DNA of 64,000 nucleotides from Olsenella sp. kh2p3 (lineage in GTDB: Bacteria; Actinomycetota; Coriobacteriia; Coriobacteriales; Atopobiaceae). Where the stretch lies: NCBI GenBank assembly GCA_900119625.1, contig FPKD01000001.1, forward strand, positions 558,001 to 622,000, read 5' to 3'. A model generated the notes under the pieces. It was given only the letters and a program-made list of their open reading frames with translations, searched no databases and was not told the origin of the DNA. Below, in pieces: positions 1-8,632 of this stretch. Position numbers and translations under genes: made by a program. Each line of letters opens with the position of its first letter. Position 1 is the first letter of the stretch.

Positions 1-36
1 GAAGGCAAGGGGCACCAAGGCGGTGACGCCTCGTGA
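1..36 (+). CDS. 3' end of an unidentified upstream gene (partial)
   Basis: The first frame reads 11 residues (EGKGHQGGDAS) and stops at TGA 34-36. The next gene starts at GTG 33-35, which would be a 4-base GTGA overlap typical of translational coupling. Too short to identify; it is supported mainly by the overlap geometry. Confidence 0.35.
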   Translation, partial: EGKGHQGGDAS

Positions 37-1004
37 ACGGGCGAGAGGAGCTTGTGCTCAGGTGCGCGCAGAGGAGGCGCGAGAAGATTGGCACCCTCTC
101 CGACGAGGGTTTTGCCGAGCTCTGCCTAGCCGTGCGAGAAAATCCAACGGCCTTTGTCGACTCCCCCGAGCAGGCGTCGTTCGCCACGCTCGTGGGGGCG
201 CTTGACGCGTTTCACCGCGCCGGGGCAGACGATGACCTCCTGGATGACGACGAGTTTCGCGCGGCTCGCGAGCGCAGGCTGCAGGCGCTCTCGGCCGGGT
301 GCGCGCAGGCGCTCTCGCAGGATGACAGCTGTCTTGACGCTCAGTTGGTTCAGACGCTTGCCGCAGAACTCAATCCCGATGACAGGCTCGACGCGCTGCT
401 CCAGATAGAGGCGAAGGCTGACGCCGCCGCGGAGCTCTCGCTTGGGGCCACGGGCGATGCCTGGGACGACGTCTTCATGCGGCCCCGGCTTCGCCTGTGG
501 GACGCCATTGCGTGCACCTGCCTTGACGGCGGGCGCTACCGCATGGCACTCGAGGTTTCACAGGGCCTCATGGCGGCCTCGCCCGCCGACCAGGTTGGCG
601 GTCGCCTCACGGCAGCGTTGGCGCTTGCGCGTCTGGAGGACGAGGAGGGTTTCAACGAGCTTGATGCACGGCTCTCTGGGCGCGAGAACTCCTGGCTCAA
701 CCTTGGACGCACCATCCTTCTCTACAAGCTTGGCCGCATGAGCGCCGCACGGCGCGCGTTGCGCGGGTACGGAGAGCTGTGCGAAGGAGCGGCTTACGCT
801 CTGCTCAGGCCCACGTTCGTGGAGATCTACCTACCAGACAGGCCAGAGGTTCCCGCGGGAGGCTTTGAGGAGGCAACCTTTGCCGTCCACGAGGCCGAGC
901 CCATCATTGCCGACGTGCCGGACTTTATCGGTTGGGCGGATGGCTTCCCGTGGTTCCATGCGGCTGGCGAGTCCTATGCAGAGGCCAACGGCTACGACTG
1001 GTAG
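33..1004 (+). CDS. Hypothetical soluble TPR-like protein
   Basis: A 323-residue protein that I do not recognise. It starts at GTG 33, with an AGGCGG-like ribosome site about 10 bases upstream; an in-frame stop at 24-26 excludes a longer start. There is no signal peptide or membrane segment. It is rich in Leu, Ala and Arg. Residues about 160-260 look like degenerate paired helices of the tetratricopeptide type (for example GGRYRMALEVSQGLMAASP), suggesting a helical scaffold rather than an enzyme. The acidic C-terminus holds several Trp/Phe residues (DFIGWADGFPWFHAAG). It is followed at once by tRNA-Glu on the same strand. The function is unknown. Confidence 0.7.
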   Translation: MNGREELVLRCAQRRREKIGTLSDEGFAELCLAVRENPTAFVDSPEQASFATLVGALDAFHRAGADDDLLDDDEFRAARERRLQALSAGCAQALSQDDSCLDAQLVQTLAAELNPDDRLDALLQIEAKADAAAELSLGATGDAWDDVFMRPRLRLWDAIACTCLDGGRYRMALEVSQGLMAASPADQVGGRLTAALALARLEDEEGFNELDARLSGRENSWLNLGRTILLYKLGRMSAARRALRGYGELCEGAAYALLRPTFVEIYLPDRPEVPAGGFEEATFAVHEAEPIIADVPDFIGWADGFPWFHAAGESYAEANGYDW

Positions 1005-1035
1005 AATCGCCTCTCTCTGATATACTCTCACCTGC

Positions 1036-1110
1036 GTCCCCATCGTCTAGTGGTCAGGACATCGCCCTTTCAAGGCGACGACACGAGTTCGAGTCTCGTT
1101 GGGGGCACCA
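1036..1110 (+). tRNA. tRNA-Glu (anticodon TTC)
   Basis: A complete cloverleaf of 75 bases including an encoded CCA. The acceptor GTCCCCA pairs with TGGGGGC. The anticodon stem TCGCC/GGCGA encloses loop CTTTCAA with anticodon TTC, and the T-arm contains GTTCGAGTC. A strong terminator follows 14 bases downstream. Confidence 0.95.
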
Positions 1111-1123
1111 TTTGCACCAGGCT

Positions 1124-1158
1124 GCGGCCGCCTTCCCTCGTGAAGGCGGCCGCTTTTT
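1124..1158 (+). terminator. Rho-independent terminator after tRNA-Glu
   Basis: A perfect 12-bp stem, GCGGCCGCCTTC (1124-1135) with GAAGGCGGCCGC (1142-1153), a 6-base loop and a run of five T. Confidence 0.9.
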
Positions 1159-1274
1159 GGTGCTGAGAAAGCGCTGCCTCCCCACCCCAAACGCCGCTCC
1201 GTCACGCTACTATGGCTGATAAGGTCACGTGCCCCGGGCGGCAAGGCGCCGCTCGCATCGAAGGGAGCCCAAGC

Positions 1275-1571
1275 ATGTCGGACAAGAAGAAACGTATCCT
1301 CATCGCGTGCGGCTCCGGCATCGTCACCTCGACGATCGCGCGAAAGAAGATCGAGGAGCTTCTCGACACGCATGGCTATAAGGGTCGCTACGAGATTGTG
1401 CAAGTGCCTCTCAGCACTGCCTCCAAGAAGTCAAAAGACTGCGACTTCATCGTGGCAACCGCCATCAAGCCCTCCGAGCTGCACTGCCCGTTTGTTGACG
1501 GCACCCCCTACCTCATGGGGCGCCACGAGGACGAGGCCAACAAGCAGATCCTTCACCTCATGGGGAAGTAA
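1275..1571 (+). CDS. PTS system galactitol-family IIB component (orphan)
   Basis: A 98-residue phosphocarrier of the GatB/SgcB type. IIB proteins accept phosphate from IIA on a cysteine and pass it to the incoming sugar bound by IIC. The N-terminus KKKRILIACGSGIVTSTIA carries the expected Cys12 in a CGSG loop. ATG 1275 is chosen because AAGGGAG lies 8 bases upstream; the longer open frame back to 1212 has no such site. No IIA or IIC partner is in view. The gene converges on the split transketolase, so either its permease genes lie elsewhere or it has a regulatory role. Family assignment is good; sugar specificity is unknown. Confidence 0.8.
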   Translation: MSDKKKRILIACGSGIVTSTIARKKIEELLDTHGYKGRYEIVQVPLSTASKKSKDCDFIVATAIKPSELHCPFVDGTPYLMGRHEDEANKQILHLMGK

Positions 1572-1595
1572 GTCACAAGCGGTTGCCTCGCGCAA

Positions 1596-2594
1596 CTATC
1601 CCAATCGGGCAAGAATAGCCGTCGCCATGCCCTCGGGTGTGAGTCCGGCACGCTCCAGAAGACGGCTCTGCTCGTCTGCCTCGGGATAGCGGTCTGGCGC
1701 ACCCAGGCGCAGCAGTCCCGGAGCGGCCCCCCGGTCGAGCAGTTCCTCGGCGAGAAGCCCGCCAAGTCCGCCCACTACGCTGTGCTCCTCCACCGTCACT
1801 GCCAGTCGCGCACAGGCGAGAAGCTCAACAACGCGCTGGTCAAGCGGCTTGATTGTACCCACAGCCACCATGCGACAGGATAGTCCACGCTCGCGTAGCA
1901 AACCGGCAGCCGCCAGCGCACGAGAGGTGATGGAGCCGCAGGCAGCAATGGCAACGTCTGTCTTGTCGCCGGGCGCGTCATCCGCAAGCACGCGGCAGCG
2001 TCCAAGCTCGAAGTCACCTACAGGAAGCGCCCGGTCGCCGGCAGGCGCCTGCGTAATGCGCACGTAGGCCGGCCGCGGATTGTGCGCAAGCTCAGCAAGT
2101 GCACAGGCCAGCTCGGTGTTCGTCGCCGGCGTCACCACGGCGAGGCCGGGAATTGAGCGCATGCAGGCGAGGTCCTCTAGCGCCATGTGGCTGGGGCCCA
2201 GGATGCCCGCGTGGTATCCCGCGCCAAGCCCAACCAGCACGACCGGAGACTCCATCATTCCTAGGTTCACGCGCACCTGGTCGAGCACGCGAGCCGTAAT
2301 GAACGGCGCGTAGGACGGGGCAAACACATGGAAGCCCTCGTTGGCAAGGGCAGAGGCAACCTCAACCTGGTTCTGCTCGGCAATGCCGCATTGAACAACG
2401 GAACCCGGCAGCTTGGAGCGCAGCGCATCCAGAGCAAGTCGGCGGCCATAGTCCGAGACAACGGCCATGACCTGCGAATCATTCTCGGCAATCTCTCCCA
2501 GCGCCCGACCAAAGGCCACGCGCGAGTCCAACTGGTCGAACTCGGCAGGATTCGCGACAATTGCAGGTGCCACAGCAGCGACTTCCCTAGCCAT
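1596..2594 (-). CDS. Transketolase C-terminal subunit (split enzyme)
   Basis: A 332-residue protein with the pyrimidine-binding and C-terminal domains of transketolase. Such halves pair with a separate N-terminal subunit to move two-carbon ketol units in the pentose phosphate pathway with thiamine diphosphate. The catalytic glutamate lies in CGIAEQN (Glu73), followed by the expected FAPSYAPFITARVLDQVR motif. The start at 2594 is chosen because a GGAGG site is 5 bases upstream and the codon overlaps the end of the upstream gene by 8 bases (ATGGCTAG). That overlap means translational coupling with the GntR-transketolase chimera, the only N-terminal half in this window. Confidence 0.92.
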   Translation of the reverse strand: MAREVAAVAPAIVANPAEFDQLDSRVAFGRALGEIAENDSQVMAVVSDYGRRLALDALRSKLPGSVVQCGIAEQNQVEVASALANEGFHVFAPSYAPFITARVLDQVRVNLGMMESPVVLVGLGAGYHAGILGPSHMALEDLACMRSIPGLAVVTPATNTELACALAELAHNPRPAYVRITQAPAGDRALPVGDFELGRCRVLADDAPGDKTDVAIAACGSITSRALAAAGLLRERGLSCRMVAVGTIKPLDQRVVELLACARLAVTVEEHSVVGGLGGLLAEELLDRGAAPGLLRLGAPDRYPEADEQSRLLERAGLTPEGMATAILARLG

Positions 2595-4245
2595 GGTCCA
2601 CCTCCATGCCAAGCTCCCTGACCGCCTGCGCGTAGAGCTCGTCGGTCAGCTTGTTGTCATGCCACTCCACGCAGTTCTCGGCAAACGAGAGGCCCTTGCC
2701 CTTGGTGGTGTGGGCGAGCACCGCGCGCGGCCGCGCATGGCTTGGGACAAGCACGCTCCAGAGCGCGCTCACGTCATGGCCATCCACCTCGATGGCCTCA
2801 AATCCAAAGGCGCGGAACTTCTCCGCAAGGCTTCCTGTGTCGAGAATCTGCGCCGTGGGGCCATCGAGCTGCAGCCCATTGACGTCGACGATAACCGTGA
2901 GCGACGCCAGGCCCATGTGCCCCGCAAGCGCGGCAGCCTCCCAGACCGAGCCCTCGTTGCACTCGCCGTCTCCCAGAAGGCAGAAGACGCGCGAGCCACT
3001 TGCCCGCCTGTTGGCGGCAATGGCCAGCCCACACGCGTAGCCCAGCCCCATGCCCAGGCTGCCGCCGGAGGTCTCGATTCCGCGGGCGGGGTCTCGTCTG
3101 GGGTGCTTGAACAGCACCGCATTGGGACCGAGAAGCCCGCGGTCGATGTCTTCTTGAGAGACCAGACCCGCATGCAGCAGTGCGGGATAGAGTGCGAGAG
3201 AGGCGTGGCCCTTGGAGAGCACAAAGCGGTCGCGCTGCTCCCAGAGAGTGCCGTCGGCCCCGGTGCGCATGACACCACCGTAGAGCACGGCTAGAATCTC
3301 TGCCGCAGAGAGGCTGCCGCCCAGGTGGAACGGCATGTTTGGATTGGCATGCGCAAACTCAACGACGGCACGGCGAATGTCCAAGGCAAGGCCGCGGAGG
3401 CGACGGCGCTCAGCTGGCGCAAGCGCAGGCGCGAGCGCCGTGGGAAGCCAGCCGTCCTGGACGGAGGTCCCGGCGACCTCCTGTCCCGCGAGCAGCCAGG
3501 TGAGCCCCCACTCGATTACCGTTGCGTCGGCAAGGCCGATGGTCTGGCGCAGCACCAGCACGGGGTCACTTTCTTCACAACCAAGCGCCTCTGCGCGCTT
3601 GCCGGCAGCCGCGGCAGAGTAACGCACCTTGGACCAGGTGATCTTTCGTCCAGAGCAGCGCTCCACTGCATCAAAGGCCGTCTCGTGCGAGAAATCCGCC
3701 TCCGCCAGGCCCGGGCACTCCCCCAGGTTCTCCCATCCCTCCTGGCATATGACCGGCTTGCCGTCGACTGTGCGAACGCGCAGCAGGTAGAGCACTGGGC
3801 TGCCGGGCTGTATGCGCAGGTGCTCGGCAACGTCTGCGGGCGCAGGCACAACGCGCTTGTCGAGCACGTTGGTCACGAAGTCCTTGCCCTGCTCGCGGAG
3901 GGACTCGCCAAACGAGAGGGGCCGCTCGCCCGCAGGGTGCGAGAGAGCGCGCTCCGAGACAAAGGTGCCCGACCCACGCACCTGGACGAGAAAGCCCTCG
4001 TCAACAAGCTCGCTGATGGCGCGCCGCACGGTACCACGAGAGATGCCAAAGCGCGCCATGAGCTCGTGCTCGGAGGGGATGCGCGAGCCAGGGGCCCACT
4101 CGTGAAGGCCAATCTTCTCGCGCAGAAGGTCTGCAAGCTGCGAGTACACCGGGGCAGAGCCTGCCTTGCCTGCAGCTCGCTCTACAGGCCTGCTTGTGAC
4201 TGCCTGCGGCGCACCCCGGAGCGCATCCGCGTCGTTCTCTGCCAT
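2587..4245 (-). CDS. GntR/UTRA regulator fused to transketolase N-terminal subunit
   Basis: A 552-residue chimera. Residues about 31-96 are a GntR-type winged helix (SRIPSEHELMARFGISRGTV). Residues about 105-265 are a UTRA (HutC-type) effector domain. Residues about 282-552 are a full transketolase N-terminal half. The last part keeps the thiamine diphosphate elements: His307 in FHLGGSLSAAEI, His347 in SKGHASL, GDGE 425-428, then Asn456, and TKGKG. ATG 4245 has AGGGGAGGGG upstream; an earlier in-frame start lacks one. No stop or frameshift separates the parts, and the downstream gene supplies the missing C-terminal half. A DNA-binding enzyme subunit suggests feedback of a sugar phosphate on its own operon, which is inference. 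A cloning or assembly join is unlikely because the frame and domain boundary are clean. Confidence 0.88.
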   Translation of the reverse strand: MAENDADALRGAPQAVTSRPVERAAGKAGSAPVYSQLADLLREKIGLHEWAPGSRIPSEHELMARFGISRGTVRRAISELVDEGFLVQVRGSGTFVSERALSHPAGERPLSFGESLREQGKDFVTNVLDKRVVPAPADVAEHLRIQPGSPVLYLLRVRTVDGKPVICQEGWENLGECPGLAEADFSHETAFDAVERCSGRKITWSKVRYSAAAAGKRAEALGCEESDPVLVLRQTIGLADATVIEWGLTWLLAGQEVAGTSVQDGWLPTALAPALAPAERRRLRGLALDIRRAVVEFAHANPNMPFHLGGSLSAAEILAVLYGGVMRTGADGTLWEQRDRFVLSKGHASLALYPALLHAGLVSQEDIDRGLLGPNAVLFKHPRRDPARGIETSGGSLGMGLGYACGLAIAANRRASGSRVFCLLGDGECNEGSVWEAAALAGHMGLASLTVIVDVNGLQLDGPTAQILDTGSLAEKFRAFGFEAIEVDGHDVSALWSVLVPSHARPRAVLAHTTKGKGLSFAENCVEWHDNKLTDELYAQAVRELGMEVDHG

Positions 4246-4284
4246 GCTTGCCCCTCCCCTGCTACAAGCACATCGACGTTGCGA

Positions 4285-4307
4285 GACATAGTTGTACACC
4301 ACTTGTC
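4285..4307. promoter_or_regulatory. Candidate GntR-type operator upstream of the regulator-transketolase gene
   Basis: An imperfect inverted repeat, GACATAGT and ACTTGTC, with a central TGTACA lies 40-62 bases upstream of the chimera start. GntR/HutC regulators commonly bind such short dyads at their own promoters. No good -35/-10 pair was seen, so this is tentative. Confidence 0.35.
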
Positions 4308-4392
4308 CTCATATGTGATACGCAACGGGATGTTCTGGGCGCATGCGCCAAAACAACACGCCAGCGGCGGGCGGGCCTGCCGAATATTTAGG

Positions 4393-4477
4393 TGGTAGGG
4401 GCGGTGGGACTCGAACCCACAATCCTTTCGGCGAGGGATTTTAAGTCCCCTGCGTATGCCAATTCCGCCACGCCCCC
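4393..4477 (-). tRNA. tRNA-Leu (anticodon TAA)
   Basis: An 85-base tRNA with the long variable arm of tRNA-Leu and an encoded CCA. The acceptor GGGGGCG pairs with CGCCCCT (first pair G-T). The anticodon loop reads ACTTAAAAT with anticodon TAA. The T-loop GTTCGAGTC is intact. Confidence 0.93.
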
Positions 4478-4493
4478 AGCTTGCCCGGAAGTC

Positions 4494-5492
4494 TTACTCC
4501 CCAGACGGCTTGAGCGGTCTCATGGTGGGCTTCCACACCACCGGAGACTCGCGTCCTTCAAGCATAGCAGCAGCAACGATAGAAAGGCCGAAGAGAAGGT
4601 CGCTCTCGCTCGCCGTAAGGCTAGAAAAACCGGTCTGGCGGAGAAGCTCGGACACGGCAACAGCACCGCCAAGGATTACGGGGGCACGCGTTGCCTGGAT
4701 GCCCTTCAGCGCGGCGCGCTCCTCCTGCGTAAGCGACGCCAGCCGCTGCTCGAGGGCATCGACCTTCTCGCGCGTAAGCTCGTGGAGGTGAACATAGGCG
4801 GGATCATACGGATCAAGCGCGGCATCAATAGCCACAAGCGTGGTAACTGTCCCGCCCGTAACCACGAGCGTCTGGGGATTGCCCAGGCGCGCTCCAGCGT
4901 CCTTGAGCGCCTGCGAGAAGGTCTGCGCCGCGTACTCGTGGGCCTGAGCCAGGTCAGCCGCGGAAGGCGGGTCCTCACGTGAGAGGAAGCGCTCCGTAAG
5001 ACGCCTGCAGCCAACCTGGACCGAGGTGACCCATCCCAGGTCAAGCGTGCCACCGGTAAGCTCGCCCACGGCAAGCTCGGTAGAGCCACCGCCGTTGTCA
5101 GCCACAAGGATGCGACGGCCGTCAAAGTCCTGGGCAACTCCCAGGAAGGTGAGCGCACCCTCAATTTGCCCCGGAATGATAAGCGGGTCGAGCCCGAGCG
5201 ACGCAAGTGCGGCCCCAAGCTCGGGCGAGTTCGAGGCGTCGCGGGCGGCGCTCGTGAGAGTGCAGCACACGGCCTCGGCGCCGGACTCGCGCGCCGAGTC
5301 TACATACGCCTTTGCACACGCAAAGACGCGCTCCATGGCCTCCTGCGCAAGTTTGCCGGTCCTGTCTACGTCCTGTCCCAGGTTGCAGATGTTCGACTGC
5401 TTGCCAAGCCTAATGACCCGCGACCCCTCGACGTCCGCCACCGCAAGGCGACAGGTGACCGTACCAATATCGATAACCGCAACCCTACGCAT
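4494..5492 (-). CDS. Ppx/GppA-family exopolyphosphatase
   Basis: A 332-residue protein of the sugar kinase/actin fold that removes terminal phosphate from polyphosphate or from pppGpp. The N-terminal phosphate loop is VAVIDIGTVTCRLAVAD. The second glycine-rich loop is ADNGGGSTELAVG, and a third, TGGTVTTL, follows. Length matches the short actinobacterial Ppx type of 300-330 residues. The start ATG overlaps the TAA of the upstream DivIC-like gene by one base (TAATG), implying coupled translation. This pairing downstream of a septum protein gene is common in Actinobacteria. Substrate choice (polyphosphate or pppGpp) cannot be decided here. Confidence 0.9.
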   Translation of the reverse strand: MRRVAVIDIGTVTCRLAVADVEGSRVIRLGKQSNICNLGQDVDRTGKLAQEAMERVFACAKAYVDSARESGAEAVCCTLTSAARDASNSPELGAALASLGLDPLIIPGQIEGALTFLGVAQDFDGRRILVADNGGGSTELAVGELTGGTLDLGWVTSVQVGCRRLTERFLSREDPPSAADLAQAHEYAAQTFSQALKDAGARLGNPQTLVVTGGTVTTLVAIDAALDPYDPAYVHLHELTREKVDALEQRLASLTQEERAALKGIQATRAPVILGGAVAVSELLRQTGFSSLTASESDLLFGLSIVAAAMLEGRESPVVWKPTMRPLKPSGE

Positions 5493-6322
5493 TAGTTACC
5501 GCTTCCCGAGGAATCCGCGTGGTACTGAAAGATGACGTCGGCAGCGCTTACATACCAAGGGACGTCTGCCGAGACAACCGTACCCGTACCCATAGGGGCG
5601 GCGTCGGTGCTGCTGTCTGAGAGGCCCTCGACAACCACGCCGGTCTCGCCCTCGCCAACGTAGCCGCGCTCCCGCGCGAGGTCCTGGACGCCTTCAGGCG
5701 TCATAAGTGCGTCAACCTCGGTGGTGAGCTGGTCGTTGCTTTGGGTGGTGGCGTCGTAGGTGGCCTGGAGATCAAGCCCCGAGCGCCAGGCGGCGTAGAG
5801 GTTGCACGCCGGCCCATAGAGCATGACCACCGTGGCAATTACCACGGCAGCAATGATGACGGGAAGGCGATGCGCGCCGACGAACCCCTCGGCGCGCGAG
5901 ACCGTTGCAGAGGCAGCGGACGAGGCGCCAGAGGCAACGCCTGCGGCTTTGGAGGCAACGTTGGAAGCAACGCCGGTCGTTGGATCGGCGGTGCGCTGCG
6001 CACGGCGCTCGGAACGTGTGCGCGTGCGAGAAGCACTGGCAGCGCCAACAGAGCGAGTCGCCGTTGCACGGCTGACGGCGGCGCGACGCGAGGAGCGCCT
6101 GCAGGCGTTTGCAGACTGCGTGCGGTTCGAGCGCAAGCGCTGTGCAGTACCCGTTCCAACATGGCGCCCCGAGGGGCTGTCTTCCTCCACGCGAACGCCC
6201 TCCATGACTGACGAAAAGGGCGAGCGATGTGCCCTACCTGCGGAATAGGTGTATACGGCAGGTCTTGGCGACACGTCTGTGGAACCCCTTAGCGCAATCT
6301 CTGTGCCCGAATATCTGCTCAT
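5492..6322 (-). CDS. DivIC/FtsB-like septum formation initiator protein
   Basis: A 276-residue single-pass membrane protein. The first 150 residues are basic, Ser/Arg/Ala-rich and probably disordered in the cytoplasm. One membrane segment follows at about 157-176 (LPVIIAAVVIATVVMLYGPA), then a short coiled coil ending in TPEGVQDLARERGYVGEGE, the hallmark of the DivIC/FtsB family that bridges divisome proteins. The very long N-terminal extension is typical of actinobacterial members. The start at 6322 has only a weak ribosome site, so the true start could be internal, for example at 6205. It is followed by ppx with a one-base overlap. Confidence 0.82.
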   Translation of the reverse strand: MSRYSGTEIALRGSTDVSPRPAVYTYSAGRAHRSPFSSVMEGVRVEEDSPSGRHVGTGTAQRLRSNRTQSANACRRSSRRAAVSRATATRSVGAASASRTRTRSERRAQRTADPTTGVASNVASKAAGVASGASSAASATVSRAEGFVGAHRLPVIIAAVVIATVVMLYGPACNLYAAWRSGLDLQATYDATTQSNDQLTTEVDALMTPEGVQDLARERGYVGEGETGVVVEGLSDSSTDAAPMGTGTVVSADVPWYVSAADVIFQYHADSSGSGN

Positions 6323-6412
6323 GCCGTTACTTCGTTTCTAGTTTGATTTGGCGTGACAGCGCGGGTTTACCGCGTGGCATCCAGTGTATACCAGAAGTGC
6401 CCGCGTCCGAAC

Positions 6413-8524
6413 TCAGGAGCGCTTCTCCTCTTGCTTCGCACGGTCCCAAAGCTCGTTCAGTTCCGCGGTCGAGAGAGCATCAAGATCGCGACCCTCGTCG
6501 CGCGCCAGGCTCTCCATGCAAGACCAGCGGTGACGGAACTTCTCGTTGCTCTGGGACAATGCCCCTTCTGCGTCGATGCCCTCCATGCGCGCAACGTTCA
6601 CCAGCGAGAAGAGCAGGTCTCCAAACTCGAGCGCACGACTCTGCGAGCCTGCGGGCTCACGCCCGAACTCATCGCGCTCCTCGCGCACCTTTTCCCACAC
6701 GCCAGAGACGTCGTCCCAGTCGAAGCCGACCTTTGCCGCACGGGCGCTAATCTTCTGGCACTGCATAAGCGCAGGCATCGAGCGCGGCACCGAGTCGAGA
6801 AGCCCGGGCTCGCTCTCCATAGTGGGACCGCCGGCCTCCTCGCGCTCGCGACGCTTCACGTCTTCCCAGATGCGCGCCACGTCCTCGGGGGTTTCGGCAT
6901 CCACGCCACCAAAGACGTGCGGATGGCGGCGAACGAGCTTCTCGTCTATGGCACGGCACACGTCGTCGATGGTGAAGCTGCCCTCCTCCGCAGCAACCTG
7001 GGAGTTGAGAACCACCTGGTAAAGCACATCGCCAAGCTCTTCTGCCATATGAGAGGGGCTGTCCGCGCGCAGGGCCTCTGCTGCCTCATAGGCCTCCTCG
7101 ACCATGTAGCGCACGAGGGACTCGTGCGTCTGCTCGCGGTCCCACGGACAGCCGTCCTCCTGGCGCAGACGCCACACCGTACGCACAAGACGGTCAAACT
7201 CACGGTGCGCGCCGGGAGCGCCAGGACGAGAAAGACTCTCTGCGTCCACGGCATCAAGGCGGCTTGGCGCGGCAGAGCATGTCGACTTCTGCGTCGAGGC
7301 CGGCAGAGGCGTCACCTGCGGAGCACAGCCATTCGTGTCAATGTCACCGTCGCGCATGGCGGCAGCCAGCGCCTCCGCGACAATTCCCGCACCGGTCGAG
7401 CCGGGATGCAGGCGCCCGTCGGCAAAGAGGAGCGGGTTTCTCGGCAGGATATTTGTGCCGTCAACAACGGTTACGTTGGCGTGGGGCTGGCACGCGCGCT
7501 CAATAGAACGCCGCACCCAAGAGAGCGACTTGCCACTGGGAATGCCGGCAAGCGCCTCATTGGCGTCCTCGTCCGCGCGCCAGAGCGGCGTGAGCACGTA
7601 GATGGGCGTGCGTGGGAAAAGCTCGCAGAGACGGTCCAAGTAGGCGGCTGCATCATGGCGGATCTTCTTGCCCGAGCCCTTGCGGCCCCAGTCATTGGTC
7701 CCGTAGGCAACGGTTATTGCCGAGGGCGGCTCCTTTCGCAGAGCCTTCATTCCCACAAGGGTCTGCGCGTCAAAGACGTAGCCGCACACGGCCTGGTTCA
7801 CCAGGTCTAGGCCAAGCCCCTCCGAAAGGAGCGCCGGGTACGAGAGAGACGGGCATCCCACAACAAAGCCCTGGGTAATAGAGTCGCCAAGGGCAAGCAG
7901 GTAGCCACGGCGGGGTGCGGGTGTTGCCATGCCGTTAGAGGCAAGGTTGCCTACGGCAACCGACATGATGAGCGGCAGGCAGATACGCACCTCGACAGGC
8001 ACGCGTTGGGGATTATCAAAGCGCACGGAGATGCGGCCGTCTCGCACCGCGACGGTGTGGGCCTGTCCGCCCCCCACTACTACGTCAATGCCGTCAATAA
8101 GGCCGTCCTCCGCCTGGCCCAGGCTGCCAAGGTGCTCCATGACCTCGGCGTACAGGAGGTGCGCAGGGTCGAGGGCACTTGTCACGCGGCAGTCAAAGGA
8201 GACCTCGTTGCCCGTGGTCACAAACGCCAGGCATATGCCCGAGGTCGCGCGGGCACGGCGCCCGCGACCAACGGAGTCCAGGTAGCGCAGTTGCTTTTTG
8301 GAGAAACGAAAGGGCTGCACAAGGCCGTCGCCCGCGTCCTCGACGAGAAGAGCCCCGCGCAGGTAATCCGTGATCTCTCCGGGCAGAGGCGTCTCGGTGG
8401 AGGCCGAGTCCGCATCGCCGGAATGCGGCGCCGTTCTCGTCCCCATGCGCGCCGCCGCAAGCGCCGTGCGCGCCAGCTTGCCAGACTTAATGAGCCTTGC
8501 TCTATCGTCCTTGCTCAAAGCCAT
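6413..8524 (-). CDS. SGNH/GDSL hydrolase fused to MazG nucleotide pyrophosphohydrolase
   Basis: A 703-residue fusion. Residues about 50-200 form a beta-rich N-terminal domain of the type that precedes SGNH esterases. Residues about 205-395 are the SGNH hydrolase: Ser214 in GDSITQG, Asn277 in YGTNDW, and Asp369/His373 in ADGRLHPG. A linker of about 45 residues leads to MazG, about 442-700, with EEAYEAAEAL and EELGDVLYQ metal-binding motifs and a second helical repeat (EFGDLLFSLVNVAR). MazG hydrolyses (d)NTPs to NMP and pyrophosphate. ATG 8524 is chosen for GAGAGGGG 9 bases upstream. No signal peptide is present, so both parts act in the cytoplasm. The SGNH substrate is unknown. Confidence 0.85.
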   Translation of the reverse strand: MALSKDDRARLIKSGKLARTALAAARMGTRTAPHSGDADSASTETPLPGEITDYLRGALLVEDAGDGLVQPFRFSKKQLRYLDSVGRGRRARATSGICLAFVTTGNEVSFDCRVTSALDPAHLLYAEVMEHLGSLGQAEDGLIDGIDVVVGGGQAHTVAVRDGRISVRFDNPQRVPVEVRICLPLIMSVAVGNLASNGMATPAPRRGYLLALGDSITQGFVVGCPSLSYPALLSEGLGLDLVNQAVCGYVFDAQTLVGMKALRKEPPSAITVAYGTNDWGRKGSGKKIRHDAAAYLDRLCELFPRTPIYVLTPLWRADEDANEALAGIPSGKSLSWVRRSIERACQPHANVTVVDGTNILPRNPLLFADGRLHPGSTGAGIVAEALAAAMRDGDIDTNGCAPQVTPLPASTQKSTCSAAPSRLDAVDAESLSRPGAPGAHREFDRLVRTVWRLRQEDGCPWDREQTHESLVRYMVEEAYEAAEALRADSPSHMAEELGDVLYQVVLNSQVAAEEGSFTIDDVCRAIDEKLVRRHPHVFGGVDAETPEDVARIWEDVKRREREEAGGPTMESEPGLLDSVPRSMPALMQCQKISARAAKVGFDWDDVSGVWEKVREERDEFGREPAGSQSRALEFGDLLFSLVNVARMEGIDAEGALSQSNEKFRHRWSCMESLARDEGRDLDALSTAELNELWDRAKQEEKRS

Positions 8525-8632
8525 TGAAGCTGCCCCTCTCGTCATGTTGTGCCTTACGCCAGCTCTCGCCAGCATAAGGCAACGGGCGGGGTCGGAGCGG
8601 CGGGGCGCCGAATGCGTGGCAAGGCGCTACAG

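Noticed and set aside
1596..4245. Assembly artefact joining a GntR gene to a transketolase gene
   Set aside because: The frame is continuous through the junction, the linker keeps normal codon use, and the overlap with the C-terminal subunit is as expected for a real operon. Resequencing would settle it.
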